A stretch of 64,000 nt of DNA from Acidimicrobiales bacterium (GCA_028823445.1 JAPKBH010000002.1:56037-120036), one strand, 5' to 3'; counted from the stretch's first letter, positions 8,494-16,868 are shown. Notes: generated from the letters alone by a model not told the origin. Numbers and translations are program-made.

Positions 8494-8772
8494 TTAGGAA
8501 CCGTAAACGCTTACCTCAGGGCCGATGAGTTCTTTAAACAAGCCCAGCACTTCGCCCGGTTCGTCGTGGCGGCCGGTTTGGCCTTTGGAGTAAATCATCT
8601 GACCATTAGCGGTGACATCAAAAACTCCTTTGGTGCCGGTAATCAACTTGAGATCAGTGATGATGTGTTGATAGTTGGAAAGCAGGTCATTTACTACGCT
8701 CACGGCGTAGGGCGAATAATCTCAAGGAACGCAGTAGGTGACTTCAATCTGGTAAGTGGTTTGGTTGGTCAT
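8494..8772 (-). CDS. SelW/Rdx-family selenoprotein (in-frame TGA = Sec17)
   Basis: Read through one TGA at 8722-8724 this is a 92-residue thioredoxin-fold protein of the SelT/SelW/SelH (Rdx) family. The N-terminal strand runs into the redox motif C14-V-P-U17, exactly where the family carries CxxU or CxxC. Downstream features match bacterial SelW: TGTKGVFDVTANGQMIYSK, then a charged turn and a C-terminal helix. Without readthrough only a 69-residue product starting at a GTG (8703) would be predicted, lacking the first strand and active site. The ATG lies inside the end of the diacylglycerol-kinase gene (29-base overlap). A SECIS-like hairpin follows the TGA. The family reduces thiol or peroxide substrates; partners are unknown. 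Confidence 0.82.
8694..8710 (-). promoter_or_regulatory. Predicted bacterial SECIS in SelW-like gene
   Basis: On the minus strand CTACGC-CGTGA-GCGTAG forms a perfect 6-bp stem with a 5-base loop. The stem begins 12 bases after the TGA and the loop GU lies 19-20 bases after it, within the 16-37 base window known for bacterial SECIS elements, with the expected G early in the loop. Confidence 0.7.
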
Positions 8773-9643
8773 GTGCCGACCCTAGCCCAACCCCGGCCAC
8801 CAAGAGAGAGCCCGGGTCGCTGCGCAAGGTTAGCGGGAGGTCGCTGAGTGTTTCGCCATCACCCCGAGCCGGGCCAGCACCTTTGATGGTTACTTCGGCG
8901 GCCTGAAACATGAACACCTTGGGATGGTCGACGTGACTACCGGTACGGATTTGTGTAAAAGAACGTAAGAGTTCAAGGCGACTCACCTGGCCCACCACGC
9001 AAATATCGAGTAAGCCATCGGTGGAGTCGGCTTCAGGGCAAATAGCCATACCGGCACCAAAGTAAGCGGTGTTAGCTACGGCGACCACCGCGGCTTTTAG
9101 TTGATGTTCTTTGCCATCTAACGTCAAGCAGTAATCTTGCGGTCGCATTTTAGGCAACTCGGCCAGCGTGGCTACCGTGTAGCGGGCTTGCCCTTTGGGG
9201 AACCGCATGGCGTTGGCTCGGGTATTTACCGCAGCAGGGAACCCGGAAATAACGCTGGTAGCCACCGGTCGAGGCCCGCCAGAAATGAGGTCTATCGCAG
9301 TTGGCTCGGCAAGCGCCCGGTCAACTTGATTGGCCAAGTTGCCATCCAGGAGGCCCCAAGCTCGAGCGGCGTCGTTGCCGGTGCCCGCGGGGATCAAACC
9401 CAAGATGCGTCCGCTTCCCGCCAAAGCAGGCAGCGCATGGTGCAACACCCCGTCGCCGCCGGCCAACAAAATGCGGGGGGCTAGGGAAGCGGCAATAACT
9501 TGCGAAACGGCTTCAGGAGTTGAGGCCTCTAATATCTCGGGTTTAAGGCCATGATGGGCGAGCCGTTCAAGAATCCCAGAGAGGTCATTTGCGGCACGAC
9601 CGGCGCGGGCGGCGGAGTTTACCAAAAGTGCTATTTCGCTCAT
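8744..9643 (-). CDS. Diacylglycerol/sphingosine kinase-family lipid kinase
   Basis: About 299 residues of the DagK / YegS catalytic fold. The nucleotide-binding LAGGDGVLHHAL segment (the family GGDGT motif, here with V) and LGLIPAGTGNDAARAWG (GTGND) are present near residues 61 and 86. The C-terminal domain carries GDGETL, the usual second conserved segment. It probably phosphorylates a lipid alcohol at the membrane. Starts at 9661 and 9643 are both possible; I prefer 9643 because it leaves room for a promoter to the divergent lipoprotein gene at 9677. Its 3' end overlaps the SelW-like gene by 29 bases. Confidence 0.85.
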   Translation of the reverse strand: MSEIALLVNSAARAGRAANDLSGILERLAHHGLKPEILEASTPEAVSQVIAASLAPRILLAGGDGVLHHALPALAGSGRILGLIPAGTGNDAARAWGLLDGNLANQVDRALAEPTAIDLISGGPRPVATSVISGFPAAVNTRANAMRFPKGQARYTVATLAELPKMRPQDYCLTLDGKEHQLKAAVVAVANTAYFGAGMAICPEADSTDGLLDICVVGQVSRLELLRSFTQIRTGSHVDHPKVFMFQAAEVTIKGAGPARGDGETLSDLPLTLRSDPGSLLVAGVGLGSAHDQPNHLPD

Positions 9644-9676
9644 GGGTTCATCATGACGCATGGCTAACCTAAGGGC

Positions 9677-10063
9677 ATGAATAGTAAAACGATTTCTTTA
9701 AAATTACCGGCCTTGCTTTTGGGTTCGACATTACTGCTGACCGCTTGTGGCGGAGAAACCACCAAAGGCCCTGCTGCACCAGTTGCGCCGGGCACTGTAC
9801 GAGTGGTGGCCGACGATTCGCAAGACTTTGCCCAAGATCGTTACCAAGTAGTGGCCGGCCAAGTGCGCATCGAATATGTGCTTGACGGCTTTCAAGTACA
9901 CACTTTGGTAGTCGAAGGTTTCGAAGAAGAGATGCGCTTAGAAGTAGCGAACGGTGAAACCGAGGTAGGCACGCTGCCGCTAGCAGCGGGCCGGTACGTT
10001 CTTTACTGCGATATTCCTGGCCACCGAGAAGCGGGCATGGAAGCCCAGTTGTTGGTGGAATAA
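9677..10063 (+). CDS. Cupredoxin-like secreted lipoprotein
   Basis: 128 residues with a lipoprotein signal (hydrophobic 8-22, lipobox LTAC, acylated Cys24) and one cupredoxin domain. Type-1 copper ligands are in plastocyanin order: His in FQVHTL, then Cys, His and Met in YCDIPGHREAGM. It should be an extracytoplasmic, membrane-anchored electron carrier or copper chaperone. It is divergent from the lipid kinase gene. No partner oxidase or nitrite reductase is adjacent. Confidence 0.85.
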   Translation: MNSKTISLKLPALLLGSTLLLTACGGETTKGPAAPVAPGTVRVVADDSQDFAQDRYQVVAGQVRIEYVLDGFQVHTLVVEGFEEEMRLEVANGETEVGTLPLAAGRYVLYCDIPGHREAGMEAQLLVE

Positions 10064-10091
10064 GTTGCCATAAATGGTTATGGCCAGAACG

Positions 10092-10126
10092 CACAATGGC
10101 CCGCCCCAAAGAGGCGAGCCATTGTG
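10092..10126. terminator. Bidirectional hairpin between convergent genes
   Basis: Stem CACAATGGC / GCCATTGTG with an inner CGCC / GGCG extension, located between the ends of the cupredoxin gene (10063, plus) and the PuuD-like gene (10142, minus). There is no long T run on either side, so it would act as a stem-dominated terminator. Confidence 0.6.
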
Positions 10127-10141
10127 AAAAAGATTTACTGT

Positions 10142-10882
10142 TTACAGAATTTCAAACAACAAGTAGAGCACGGCGGTAATAGCCAAACCGTACTTGATGG
10201 TGTCTTGGTGTTTGTCTAAAACAAGCTTGTTGAGCGGACCATCGTAGCCGCCAAGTTTGCCCACTGCAGAGAGTTCCATACCGATCCACATGATGGCGAA
10301 GACGGCCCAAATGATGGCTCGAGTGCTGCCTTCGGGGCTGCCGAAGTTTCCGCCGAAGTGGCTGGGCCACATCATGAAAAAGACCAAAGGAATAGAGAAC
10401 AAGGTGTTGACCCGGCTGGCCCGTGCTGCACGTTTGCCGGCTGCTGGTGCCTCTGCGTCGGCTTCGCCGCCTTCAGAGACGCTGACCGAAGAACCGATAG
10501 CGATCTGTTGCGCAGGCCAAATGACCATCCATACATTGGCTGCCATGGTGGTACCCAAGAGCACGCCGAAGGCAATACCCATACCAGAAGCGGTCTTCCA
10601 ATAGTCCATGTTGTCAAAGAGTCGGTCTTGAGCGAAGAGAATCCAGAGACCAGAGACCCAAGTTAAAGCAGCTGCCCAGCGGAACCACCACAAGGTGCGC
10701 CAGGTGATCTTGCGCAGAGCTTCACCGCGTGCGGCATCGCCCATTTCGCCGAAAGCAGCGCCTTGAATGAAGTTAAAGAAGTAGAGCAAGCCAATCCAGG
10801 TAATGCCTGCGAGATAGTGGGCGTAGCGGCCGAATGCTTCAGCGCTGCCTCCTAGGCCAAACCAGTTATCAAATAGTTCCAC
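10142..10882 (-). CDS. PuuD-like (urate hydroxylase-type) membrane protein
   Basis: 246 residues with about six TM helices. The opening FGRYAHYLAGITWIGLLYFFNF with its helix-embedded His, and the later WW..R and NVWMVIWPAQQ segments, resemble PuuD, the membrane protein family (DUF989) linked to urate oxidation. The cytochrome c domain of full PuuD is absent, so the enzymatic role is uncertain; it may be a haem-binding membrane subunit. It starts at a GTG with a GAGGAG site 6 bases upstream. A repeated CATGATCATG dyad lies about 95-130 bases upstream. Confidence 0.65.
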   Translation of the reverse strand: MELFDNWFGLGGSAEAFGRYAHYLAGITWIGLLYFFNFIQGAAFGEMGDAARGEALRKITWRTLWWFRWAAALTWVSGLWILFAQDRLFDNMDYWKTASGMGIAFGVLLGTTMAANVWMVIWPAQQIAIGSSVSVSEGGEADAEAPAAGKRAARASRVNTLFSIPLVFFMMWPSHFGGNFGSPEGSTRAIIWAVFAIMWIGMELSAVGKLGGYDGPLNKLVLDKHQDTIKYGLAITAVLYLLFEIL

Positions 10883-10974
10883 GAAAGTCTCCTCAACTCT
10901 TAGGCCAACCGGAGTTGGTCAGCCCATGGGGTGTATAGCTTAGCGAAATCATGCCACACCTTATGGGATTGATC

Positions 10975-11014
10975 AAACATGATCATGAATTTATTTTGGT
11001 TCATGATCATGTTT
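10975..11014. promoter_or_regulatory. Double CATGATCATG dyad
   Basis: Two 15-base arms, AAACATGATCATGAA and TTCATGATCATGTTT, are exact reverse complements separated by 10 bases. Each arm holds the palindrome CATGATCATG, with centres 24 bases apart (just over two helical turns). It lies in the 155-base gap between the acyl-CoA ligase end and the PuuD-like gene start. It may be a two-site operator for the latter or a terminator for the former; the rest of the gap shows nothing clear. Confidence 0.55.
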
Positions 11015-11037
11015 ATGAGGGTTTTGACTCGCAGGGT

Positions 11038-12660
11038 TTAGTCAACCACTACGTCGGCGAAACGTTCCCTCAAGGTTTTCTTTGAGAACTTACCTACCGA
11101 AGTTTTCGGTACTTCATCGATGAACTCCACCCGGTCGGGCATCCACCATTTGGCCACCCGGCCGTCTAGCCAACCCAAAATGTCGTCGGACGTTAGGTCG
11201 GCATCTTCGGCGGCTACCACGCAGGCCATGGCCCGCTCACCCCATTTAGTAGACGTAACGCCAATGACCGCTGCTTCAGCAACTTGGGGGTGAGCCATGA
11301 TTTCGTTTTCTAACTCCACCGAACTAATCCATTCGCCGCCCGATTTAATTAAATCTTTAGTGCGGTCAACCAAGCGGATGTACCCTTCGGCATCGCAAGT
11401 AGCGACGTCGCCTGTTTTGAGCCAACCATCGTCGGTGAACGACTCGTTGGCTCGTTCGTCGTCGTAGTAAGACCGAGCGATCCACGGGCCTTGCACCTGC
11501 AGTTCGCCCCGTGACGCTCCATCCCAAGGCTGTTCGGTGTCGGTTTCGGTGTCAATAATGCGAAAGTCCACCCCAGGAGTAATGAGCCCTACCCCGGTGC
11601 GAATATCGGCTTTTGCATCATCATCAAGGTGAGCCATGGTGGACTTGATGCCACACACCGCAGCCAAGGGGCTGGTTTCGGTCATGCCCCAAGCTTGCAA
11701 TAAGGGCAGCCCAGTGGCTTCACGGAAGCCCTCCGACAACGTTTTAGGCACCGCTGAACCCCCACACGGAATCGCCCGTAGTGAAGAAACGTCTCGGCCT
11801 TCTAGCTCGGCCAGCACGCCCATCCAAATGGTCGGTACGCCGGCGGCCAAAGTTACTTTTTCGCTTTCTAACAAATCGGCTAAAGCCGGGGCACTCAAAT
11901 TAGCGCCGGGCATGATCATGGTGGCCCCAGTGGCTACTGCGGCATGGGCCAAACCCCAAGCATTGGCATGAAACATCGGTACCACCGGCAAAATAACGTC
12001 GCTTTCGCAAACCCCTAAGGTGTCGGCCATCATGGCGCCAAAGGTGTGGAGCACCATGGAGCGGTGCGAATAGACGACCCCTTTGGGGTTCCCGGTGGTG
12101 CCCGAGGTGTACATCATGGAACCGGCCCGATTTTCTTCTACGCGAGTCCATTCCACGGGGTCGGCGGCCGCCAGCAATTCTTCGTAGTCGTGTACGTCGG
12201 CGCGAATGGCATCAGCGTCGGGGGCCGGGGCGCCATCGTCCATTAACACCACGTGGCGCACGGTAGAGAACTTGTCCATGAGGGGCCAAATAAGGCCAGC
12301 CACCGAATGATCTAAAAAGATGACCTCGTCTTCGGCGTGATCAACGATGTAAGTCAACTGGTCAGGGAAAAGGCGCAAGTTAAGCGTGTGCGCTACTCGC
12401 CCAGAACAAGGAGGGGCAAAATAGAGTTCAAGGTGCCGAGCGGTGTTCCAAGCAAAGGTGGCGACGCGGCCGTCGTCCGAAATGCCTAAGTTGTCAAGCA
12501 CCCCACCGAGGCGGCGGGTTCGTTCGGCCCACGCCCCGTAGGTCAAGCGTTCACGCCCCGCGGGGGTAGCGGTAACGATTGTTTTGTCAGAAAAAAGACG
12601 CTCAGCTCGGTCGAAGAGGTGTATCAACGACAACGGGGTGTCCATCATTAAGCCATCCAT
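11038..12660 (-). CDS. Long/medium-chain acyl-CoA synthetase (FadD type)
   Basis: 540 residues of the ANL ligase superfamily. Adenylation motifs in order: [18 protein letters not shown] near residue 183, [11 protein letters not shown] near 325, GWLKTGDVA near 417, [21 protein letters not shown] near 434, and a C-terminal [13 protein letters not shown] with the catalytic Lys. This is the pattern of family members that activate medium- to long-chain or xenobiotic acids. The gene starts with tandem in-frame ATGs (12660, 12648, 12645). It stands alone between intergenic gaps and is unrelated in strand position to the first ligase. Confidence 0.9.
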   Translation of the reverse strand: MDGLMMDTPLSLIHLFDRAERLFSDKTIVTATPAGRERLTYGAWAERTRRLGGVLDNLGISDDGRVATFAWNTARHLELYFAPPCSGRVAHTLNLRLFPDQLTYIVDHAEDEVIFLDHSVAGLIWPLMDKFSTVRHVVLMDDGAPAPDADAIRADVHDYEELLAAADPVEWTRVEENRAGSMMYTSGTTGNPKGVVYSHRSMVLHTFGAMMADTLGVCESDVILPVVPMFHANAWGLAHAAVATGATMIMPGANLSAPALADLLESEKVTLAAGVPTIWMGVLAELEGRDVSSLRAIPCGGSAVPKTLSEGFREATGLPLLQAWGMTETSPLAAVCGIKSTMAHLDDDAKADIRTGVGLITPGVDFRIIDTETDTEQPWDGASRGELQVQGPWIARSYYDDERANESFTDDGWLKTGDVATCDAEGYIRLVDRTKDLIKSGGEWISSVELENEIMAHPQVAEAAVIGVTSTKWGERAMACVVAAEDADLTSDDILGWLDGRVAKWWMPDRVEFIDEVPKTSVGKFSKKTLRERFADVVVD

Positions 12661-12703
12661 GAAAATGCCTACTTTCTATTTGAGGGTTTTAACTTATTGT
12701 TTC

Positions 12704-13432
12704 TTAGTTTTGTGCTTCAGCGTGGGCCAAAGCGGCGGTCAGTAAGCCAACATATTCTGTTTGTTCGTCTTCGTTGAGCACCGAGTGATCAAGAGCTGCG
12801 GCGGCTTCGGTGGCCGTTTCAATATCGGTCACGGTTTGCGAGTCCGCCGGTTGGTCAGTGCTGTCGCCCCAACCAAAAATTGCTACGTTCGAGCCACCAT
12901 TTTTTGCTTGTACCAGAGAAGATGGAGACACCCCAGCGACTCGAGCAGCAGTGGCGTGGCGGCAAAAACGTAACTCGCGAACAACCTGTACCAATAAATA
13001 AGCCAAGCCCTCTGCATCGTCGGGGCGGGCCGCGTCACGCCATCCGGCAAAAAGTGCTGCATCGGTGTCATCTGCGGCATCGGCAATGCGCCCGGCCAAT
13101 TCGGCCAAGCGGGCTGCCCCGGCAAAACCGTCAAGATATTTGCGGCCCTGCTCTACACAAATTTGGGCGTACAAAGCGCCAGCAGCCGAAGGGACGAGAT
13201 CGTCTACCCAGTTTTCGTTGATCATGTCAAAGTTGATGCACCACGCAGCATCGGTGGCTTCTTGGGCAGAGATGTCGCCGATGACGCCCATGCGGCCCAT
13301 TACATAACTGGCCATGCTTTTGGGTAAACCGAGTTCAACGCCTCGGCCAAAGGTGGTGGGGTCAAGCATGAAGCGGGCACCCAGCACCTGAGCTGCTTGG
13401 GCAGAGTCTTGGGCACAGGAGAGGCTGGTCAT
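12704..13432 (-). CDS. Conserved actinobacterial protein, possibly SCO6745-like
   Basis: 242 residues, predominantly helical, without signal peptide or membrane segments. The C-terminal part has a helix-turn-helix-like stretch rich in Ala and the segment ELRFCRHATAARVAGVSPSSLVQ. The general layout resembles the SCO6745 family of actinobacterial proteins of unknown function, but I cannot confirm it from sequence alone. It is co-directional with the two acyl-CoA metabolism genes downstream and the MauE group upstream. No catalytic motif is recognised. Confidence 0.55.
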   Translation of the reverse strand: MTSLSCAQDSAQAAQVLGARFMLDPTTFGRGVELGLPKSMASYVMGRMGVIGDISAQEATDAAWCINFDMINENWVDDLVPSAAGALYAQICVEQGRKYLDGFAGAARLAELAGRIADAADDTDAALFAGWRDAARPDDAEGLAYLLVQVVRELRFCRHATAARVAGVSPSSLVQAKNGGSNVAIFGWGDSTDQPADSQTVTDIETATEAAAALDHSVLNEDEQTEYVGLLTAALAHAEAQN

Positions 13433-13492
13433 GGTTGGTCCTTAGTTGGTTGGAGTCTTGATAGGAAACTAGCAAACCTCGGTGGCTGGGTC

Positions 13493-13864
13493 TTAACCCA
13501 GCGTGGCCGCCACCCCGAGAGCAATCAGAACGAGGTTGCGGGACACATCTGCCCAAGACAAGGGCCGGGTAGACCAGGCACCGAAACAACCACACCCCTC
13601 GGTCAAGCCAGCCCGCAGGCGGCTGACCAGCAACACGGTAAAAGCCACCAACAAAGCGACTGCACAGGGCCCACCGGTGGCCGGGTTAATGAGCAATAAA
13701 AAAGCAGTAAGCAACTCAACAGCAGGAAGAGCAACACTGAGTTGTCGGGGAGCTGGTAGTCCAAAATCTCGCAGCGAACGCCGGGTGTCTAGTGGGTTGC
13801 GAAGTTTGTTGACCCCAGCCGCCAAAAAAACTATTGCTAAAAGCAATGCGGGAATATTAGGCAT
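13493..13864 (-). CDS. MauE/DoxX-family membrane protein
   Basis: About 123 residues with four TM helices. The motif GCGCFGAWSTRPLSW in the third loop, with the Cys pair, is the hallmark of MauE-type DoxX relatives that supply reducing power for thiol-disulfide exchange at the membrane. ATG 13864 is preferred to the TTG/GTG codons just before it. It follows the hydroxyacid dehydrogenase gene by 12 bases on the same strand and is two genes from a thioredoxin-like gene, the usual partner type. Function is inferred from family and context. Confidence 0.8.
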   Translation of the reverse strand: MPNIPALLLAIVFLAAGVNKLRNPLDTRRSLRDFGLPAPRQLSVALPAVELLTAFLLLINPATGGPCAVALLVAFTVLLVSRLRAGLTEGCGCFGAWSTRPLSWADVSRNLVLIALGVAATLG

Positions 13865-13876
13865 AACCAAAGAGGC

Positions 13877-14809
13877 TTAGTAACCCAGCGAAACGTCTAC
13901 CGGGGCCAACAATTCTTGACCTTGGCAAAATCTGCGCACGTTTTCCTCAATGAAGGGCACCAACACATCAAGGCCCATATCGGGGGTGTTGCCAATATGG
14001 GGGGTGATTAAACAATTAGGGAGCGACCACAAAGGGTGCTGGTCGGGGAGAGGTTCGGGGTCGGTGACGTCAAGAGCGGCCCCACCGATGCTGTTGTTTT
14101 CTAAAGCTTGTACTAAGGCATCGGTGTCAATGTGGCCGCCCCGAGCCACGTTGACAATCCATGCGTGATCGGGCAAAGCGGCTAATTCTTTAACTCCGAT
14201 AATGCCGCGAGTTTCTGCGGTTAAGGAAAGAGCCAAAATCAGTAGATCAGTGCGGGGTAGGACCTCCATTAAACGTGCGGAGGTAAGGGTTCGGTTGGCG
14301 CCTTCCAGAGGTTCGCTAGAGCGGCGAACCACAGAAATATCACAATTAAAGGGTGCCAATAAGGGCAACAAGCTGCGGGTGATGCCGCCGCCTCCCAAAA
14401 TGGTGAGGTTGCTGCCCGAAAGCACCCGACCGACCGGGCCGCTCCAAGACTGTTGCCGGGCGTAGTCGTGAAGGTTTTTAAACCCGGCCAAACTCATTGC
14501 TAAAGCAGCTTCGGCCACCTCGTTGGCGTAAACGCCTTTGCCGCAAGTCCATGTCCATCGGGGGTCAAGATGCTGAGCAAAAGGTTCAATGCCGGCATAG
14601 GGCAGTTGGATCCACTCAAGGTGTGGGGCGTGGGCGGCCATCTCGGGAAAAAGGTCCGGGCGTGCTGGGTCGGCCCAAACTAAACCAGTGGCTTCTTCAA
14701 GGGGAGAAACCTGACCACCGCCGGCTTCTACTGCCGCACACAGTTGGCGGTGCATGGTCGGCCGGGTATCGGGGGCGACAGAAATTTTTGGGCGAGGAGG
14801 CTGAGTCAT
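13877..14809 (-). CDS. D-isomer 2-hydroxyacid dehydrogenase
   Basis: 310 residues. The Rossmann core with LTILGGGGITRSLLPLL (GxGxxx pattern) near residue 134, VNVARGGHIDTDAL near 217 with the catalytic Arg, and PEPLPDQHPLWSLPNCLITPHIG near 252 with the catalytic Glu/His, identify an NAD(P)-dependent D-2-hydroxyacid dehydrogenase. Substrate (glyoxylate, hydroxypyruvate or others) is open. It lies between a thioredoxin-like gene and a MauE-like gene, both on the same strand. Confidence 0.88.
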   Translation of the reverse strand: MTQPPRPKISVAPDTRPTMHRQLCAAVEAGGGQVSPLEEATGLVWADPARPDLFPEMAAHAPHLEWIQLPYAGIEPFAQHLDPRWTWTCGKGVYANEVAEAALAMSLAGFKNLHDYARQQSWSGPVGRVLSGSNLTILGGGGITRSLLPLLAPFNCDISVVRRSSEPLEGANRTLTSARLMEVLPRTDLLILALSLTAETRGIIGVKELAALPDHAWIVNVARGGHIDTDALVQALENNSIGGAALDVTDPEPLPDQHPLWSLPNCLITPHIGNTPDMGLDVLVPFIEENVRRFCQGQELLAPVDVSLGY

Positions 14810-14845
14810 GAGGCGTTTAAAATCACGGCGTCCAAGGTGAGGAGA

Positions 14846-15382
14846 TTACCCCTGGGCTGCGGTACCGGCGTAAGGGGAAGGGTCGCCGGCTACCGGAAAC
14901 TCTGGTCGAGACCAAGCGGTCAACTCGGCTAAACTTTCGGCCACCGGTCGCCATGTTTCTGGGTCCCACCCTTGGGCCGAAGCCAACAATGAACCGTCTT
15001 GTCTTATGACGGCAAAGGCAGGAAGAATCTCGAGACCCAGCGCACTAACTAGCGAGCGGTCGGGGTCGGCCAAGGTAAGGACTTCGTCAGCCAACGGGCC
15101 AAGAAATTGAGCAGCGCCATCAGCATTGGTGCCGGCTACTAAGTAAGCCACCCGCACGTCGGCTCCTTGAAAGTTTGTTAATACCCGCCGTGCCGTATCG
15201 AGCAGCCAGGAGCTTTCATGGGTGAAAGGGTCAAGGGCGACTATGGCCAGCGGAAAAGTTGTTAAAAAGTCGCTCACCGGCCGGGCTTGACTGCCTACCG
15301 GGTGTAGCTCCGTTTGAAGAATTTTTGTTTGGTCAAGGTTTGATTCAGGCACAGCAGGGACGTTAGCAAGCGCCCGACCCAA
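14846..15382 (-). CDS. Thioredoxin-like protein lacking the CxxC
   Basis: Up to 178 residues with a thioredoxin-type layout: a strand AIVALDPFTHESSWLLDTARRVL, then VRVAYLV, then LGLEILPAFAVIRQDG with the cis-Pro loop (LPAF). The position of the CxxC instead reads THESS, so it cannot do classical dithiol chemistry. The apparent start is a TTG only 12 bases from the divergent mutY start, so the true start is probably further in (for example GTG at 15352). It is the first gene of a group with the hydroxyacid dehydrogenase and MauE-like genes. Confidence 0.6.
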   Translation of the reverse strand: MGRALANVPAVPESNLDQTKILQTELHPVGSQARPVSDFLTTFPLAIVALDPFTHESSWLLDTARRVLTNFQGADVRVAYLVAGTNADGAAQFLGPLADEVLTLADPDRSLVSALGLEILPAFAVIRQDGSLLASAQGWDPETWRPVAESLAELTAWSRPEFPVAGDPSPYAGTAAQG

Positions 15383-15394
15383 CTGCCGACATGG

Positions 15395-16330
15395 ATGAAG
15401 AGTTCTCCCACGGGAACTAGCGTGAGCTTCGTGTCCACCCCAGAAGAATCTGACCCCAGCTTTTCGTTGCCGCTCCTACCCGTAGCGGTCTTGGCGTGGG
15501 GTGCCGAATGGTTGCGTGACTTACCTTGGCGCAACACGCGAGACCCCTGGGCCGTGCTGGTGGCCGAGGTGATGTTGCAACAAACGCAAATTGACCGGGT
15601 GTTGCCGCGTTGGTCGGTCTTTTTAGAAAGATTCCCCGATGCCGCTACCTGTGCGGCAGGTTCAGCGGGGGAGGTGGTACAGGAATGGTCTGGCCTGGGT
15701 TTTAACCGGCGGGCCATCATGTTGCATCGTTGCGCCACAGTGCTGGTGAAAGAACACCAAGGAGTAGTGCCCAAAGAACTACTCGCACTGCTGGCTTTGC
15801 CGGGGGTCGGCCCTTACACGGCTCGAGCGGTTCAAGTCTTTGCCTTTGAGCAAGATTCTGCGGTGGTGGACACCAACGTGGGGAGGGTTTTGGCACGTTT
15901 CGCTGGCCACTCGTTAAAGCCTCGACAGGCCCAAGATATGGCCGATGCATCGGTGCCGGTAGGGGCCGGTTGGGCTTGGAACCAAGCGGTTCTGGATTTG
16001 GGCTCCATGGTGTGTCAAGCCCGGGCGCCTCGTTGTGGGCAATGCCCGATTGCTGAGGCTTGTGTATGGCAAGGGAACCGTGAAAAAAATGGTCCTGACC
16101 CAGCGCCCGGTTCGGCGGGGGTGGCCGGCAAGCAGTCTCGATTTGAAGGCTCAGACCGGCAAGGTCGGGGGCGACTGGTGGCCGCTTTGGGGTTGGGCCC
16201 AGTTGACAGAAACCACCTGGCGCAGGTTATGGGGTGGGTCGACGACCCCGAGCGGGCGCACCGAGTGGCCGCCACCGTGGTGGCCGACGGGTTAGCCCAA
16301 GAAACCAGTAGCGGTTTCGTTCTTCCGTAG
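15395..16330 (+). CDS. mutY: A/G-specific adenine DNA glycosylase
   Basis: 311 residues. Removes adenine mispaired with 8-oxoguanine. The catalytic Glu is in AEVMLQQTQ, the helix-hairpin-helix is LPGVGPYTARAV, the catalytic Asp is in VVDTNVGRVLAR, and the [4Fe-4S] ligands are CxxxxxxCxxCxxxxxC (VCQARAPRCGQCPIAEAC). As in many actinobacterial MutY proteins the C-terminus is short and lacks a NUDIX-like recognition domain; it instead has the segment QSRFEGSDRQGRGRLV. The start is uncertain because the divergent gene begins 12 bases away. It ends 7 bases before the convergent UGSC gene. Confidence 0.88.
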   Translation: MKSSPTGTSVSFVSTPEESDPSFSLPLLPVAVLAWGAEWLRDLPWRNTRDPWAVLVAEVMLQQTQIDRVLPRWSVFLERFPDAATCAAGSAGEVVQEWSGLGFNRRAIMLHRCATVLVKEHQGVVPKELLALLALPGVGPYTARAVQVFAFEQDSAVVDTNVGRVLARFAGHSLKPRQAQDMADASVPVGAGWAWNQAVLDLGSMVCQARAPRCGQCPIAEACVWQGNREKNGPDPAPGSAGVAGKQSRFEGSDRQGRGRLVAALGLGPVDRNHLAQVMGWVDDPERAHRVAATVVADGLAQETSSGFVLP

Positions 16331-16337
16331 CAGCGAA

Positions 16338-16868
16338 CTATGGGGCAGTAATTTTCTCTACCAGTTCAGCAAACGCTGTTTCGGCTAGCGCGTGCATTTC
16401 GTCATCGGTGCGATCTTGAATGGGGTGAGCGGTAAATACCCGAGCCACCTCAAGGCCTAACGCTTTGGCTTGGATTTCCGCAGCGTCCACAAAAGGGGCG
16501 GAGGCCACAAAAACCCCGGGGATGCCTCGCCGTTCAAAATCGTTGATGTCGTGCACACTGCACGTGGTACAAGAACCTCAATCGGCCAGCGCTTCAATAA
16601 CCGCATGGCAACTGGTGGCGATTTCGTGGCGCAGATCAACCGGAGCCGGTTTGGCAAAGGTGGGTTTGACGTAGCGGCGCACTTCGGCCCCCTGGTCACT
16701 CAACAGTGTTTCGAGATGATCTAGAAACACGTTGCCCCGAGGTTTAGAAATATCTAACAAGCCCACGGTCAAACCTTGGAGCGTGGAGGGACGGTCGCAG
16801 AGAGGCCGTTGCTCGGGCTGGGTTTCTGCGGTGGGGTCCAGCATTACGGCATTTAAATTTTGGGTCAT
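16338..16868 (-). CDS. UGSC-family selenoprotein (in-frame TGA = Sec97)
   Basis: A 176-residue protein if the TGA at 16578-16580 is read as selenocysteine. The motif is U97-G-S-C100-T-T-C103-SVHD, which matches the UGSC family first described from marine metagenomes; it overlaps a UxxC and a CxxC. Sequence on both sides is family-like (GLTVGLLDISKPRGNVFLD before; INDFERRGIPGVFVASAPF after). Translation starts at ATG 16868 with an AAGGAG site 8 bases upstream and overlaps the previous gene stop by 4 bases (ATGA). Without recoding the gene is falsely split into 96- and 72-residue pieces. A redox role is inferred from the U/C motif and the thioredoxin-domain partner. Confidence 0.87.
16550..16564 (-). 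promoter_or_regulatory. Predicted bacterial SECIS in UGSC gene
   Basis: On the minus strand CGTGC-AGTGT-GCACG forms a perfect 5-bp stem with a 5-base loop containing GU. The stem starts 14 bases and the loop G lies 20 bases after the TGA, matching bacterial SECIS geometry. It also encodes the conserved TCSVHD residues. Confidence 0.7.

Noticed and set aside
8392..8847. Long plus-strand frame (151 codons) over the rubrerythrin promoter and SelW-like gene
   Set aside because: It is antisense to better supported genes, has no family pattern and crosses the terminator hairpin.
10142..10882. Full urate hydroxylase
   Set aside because: The cytochrome c domain is absent, so only a PuuD-like membrane domain is claimed.
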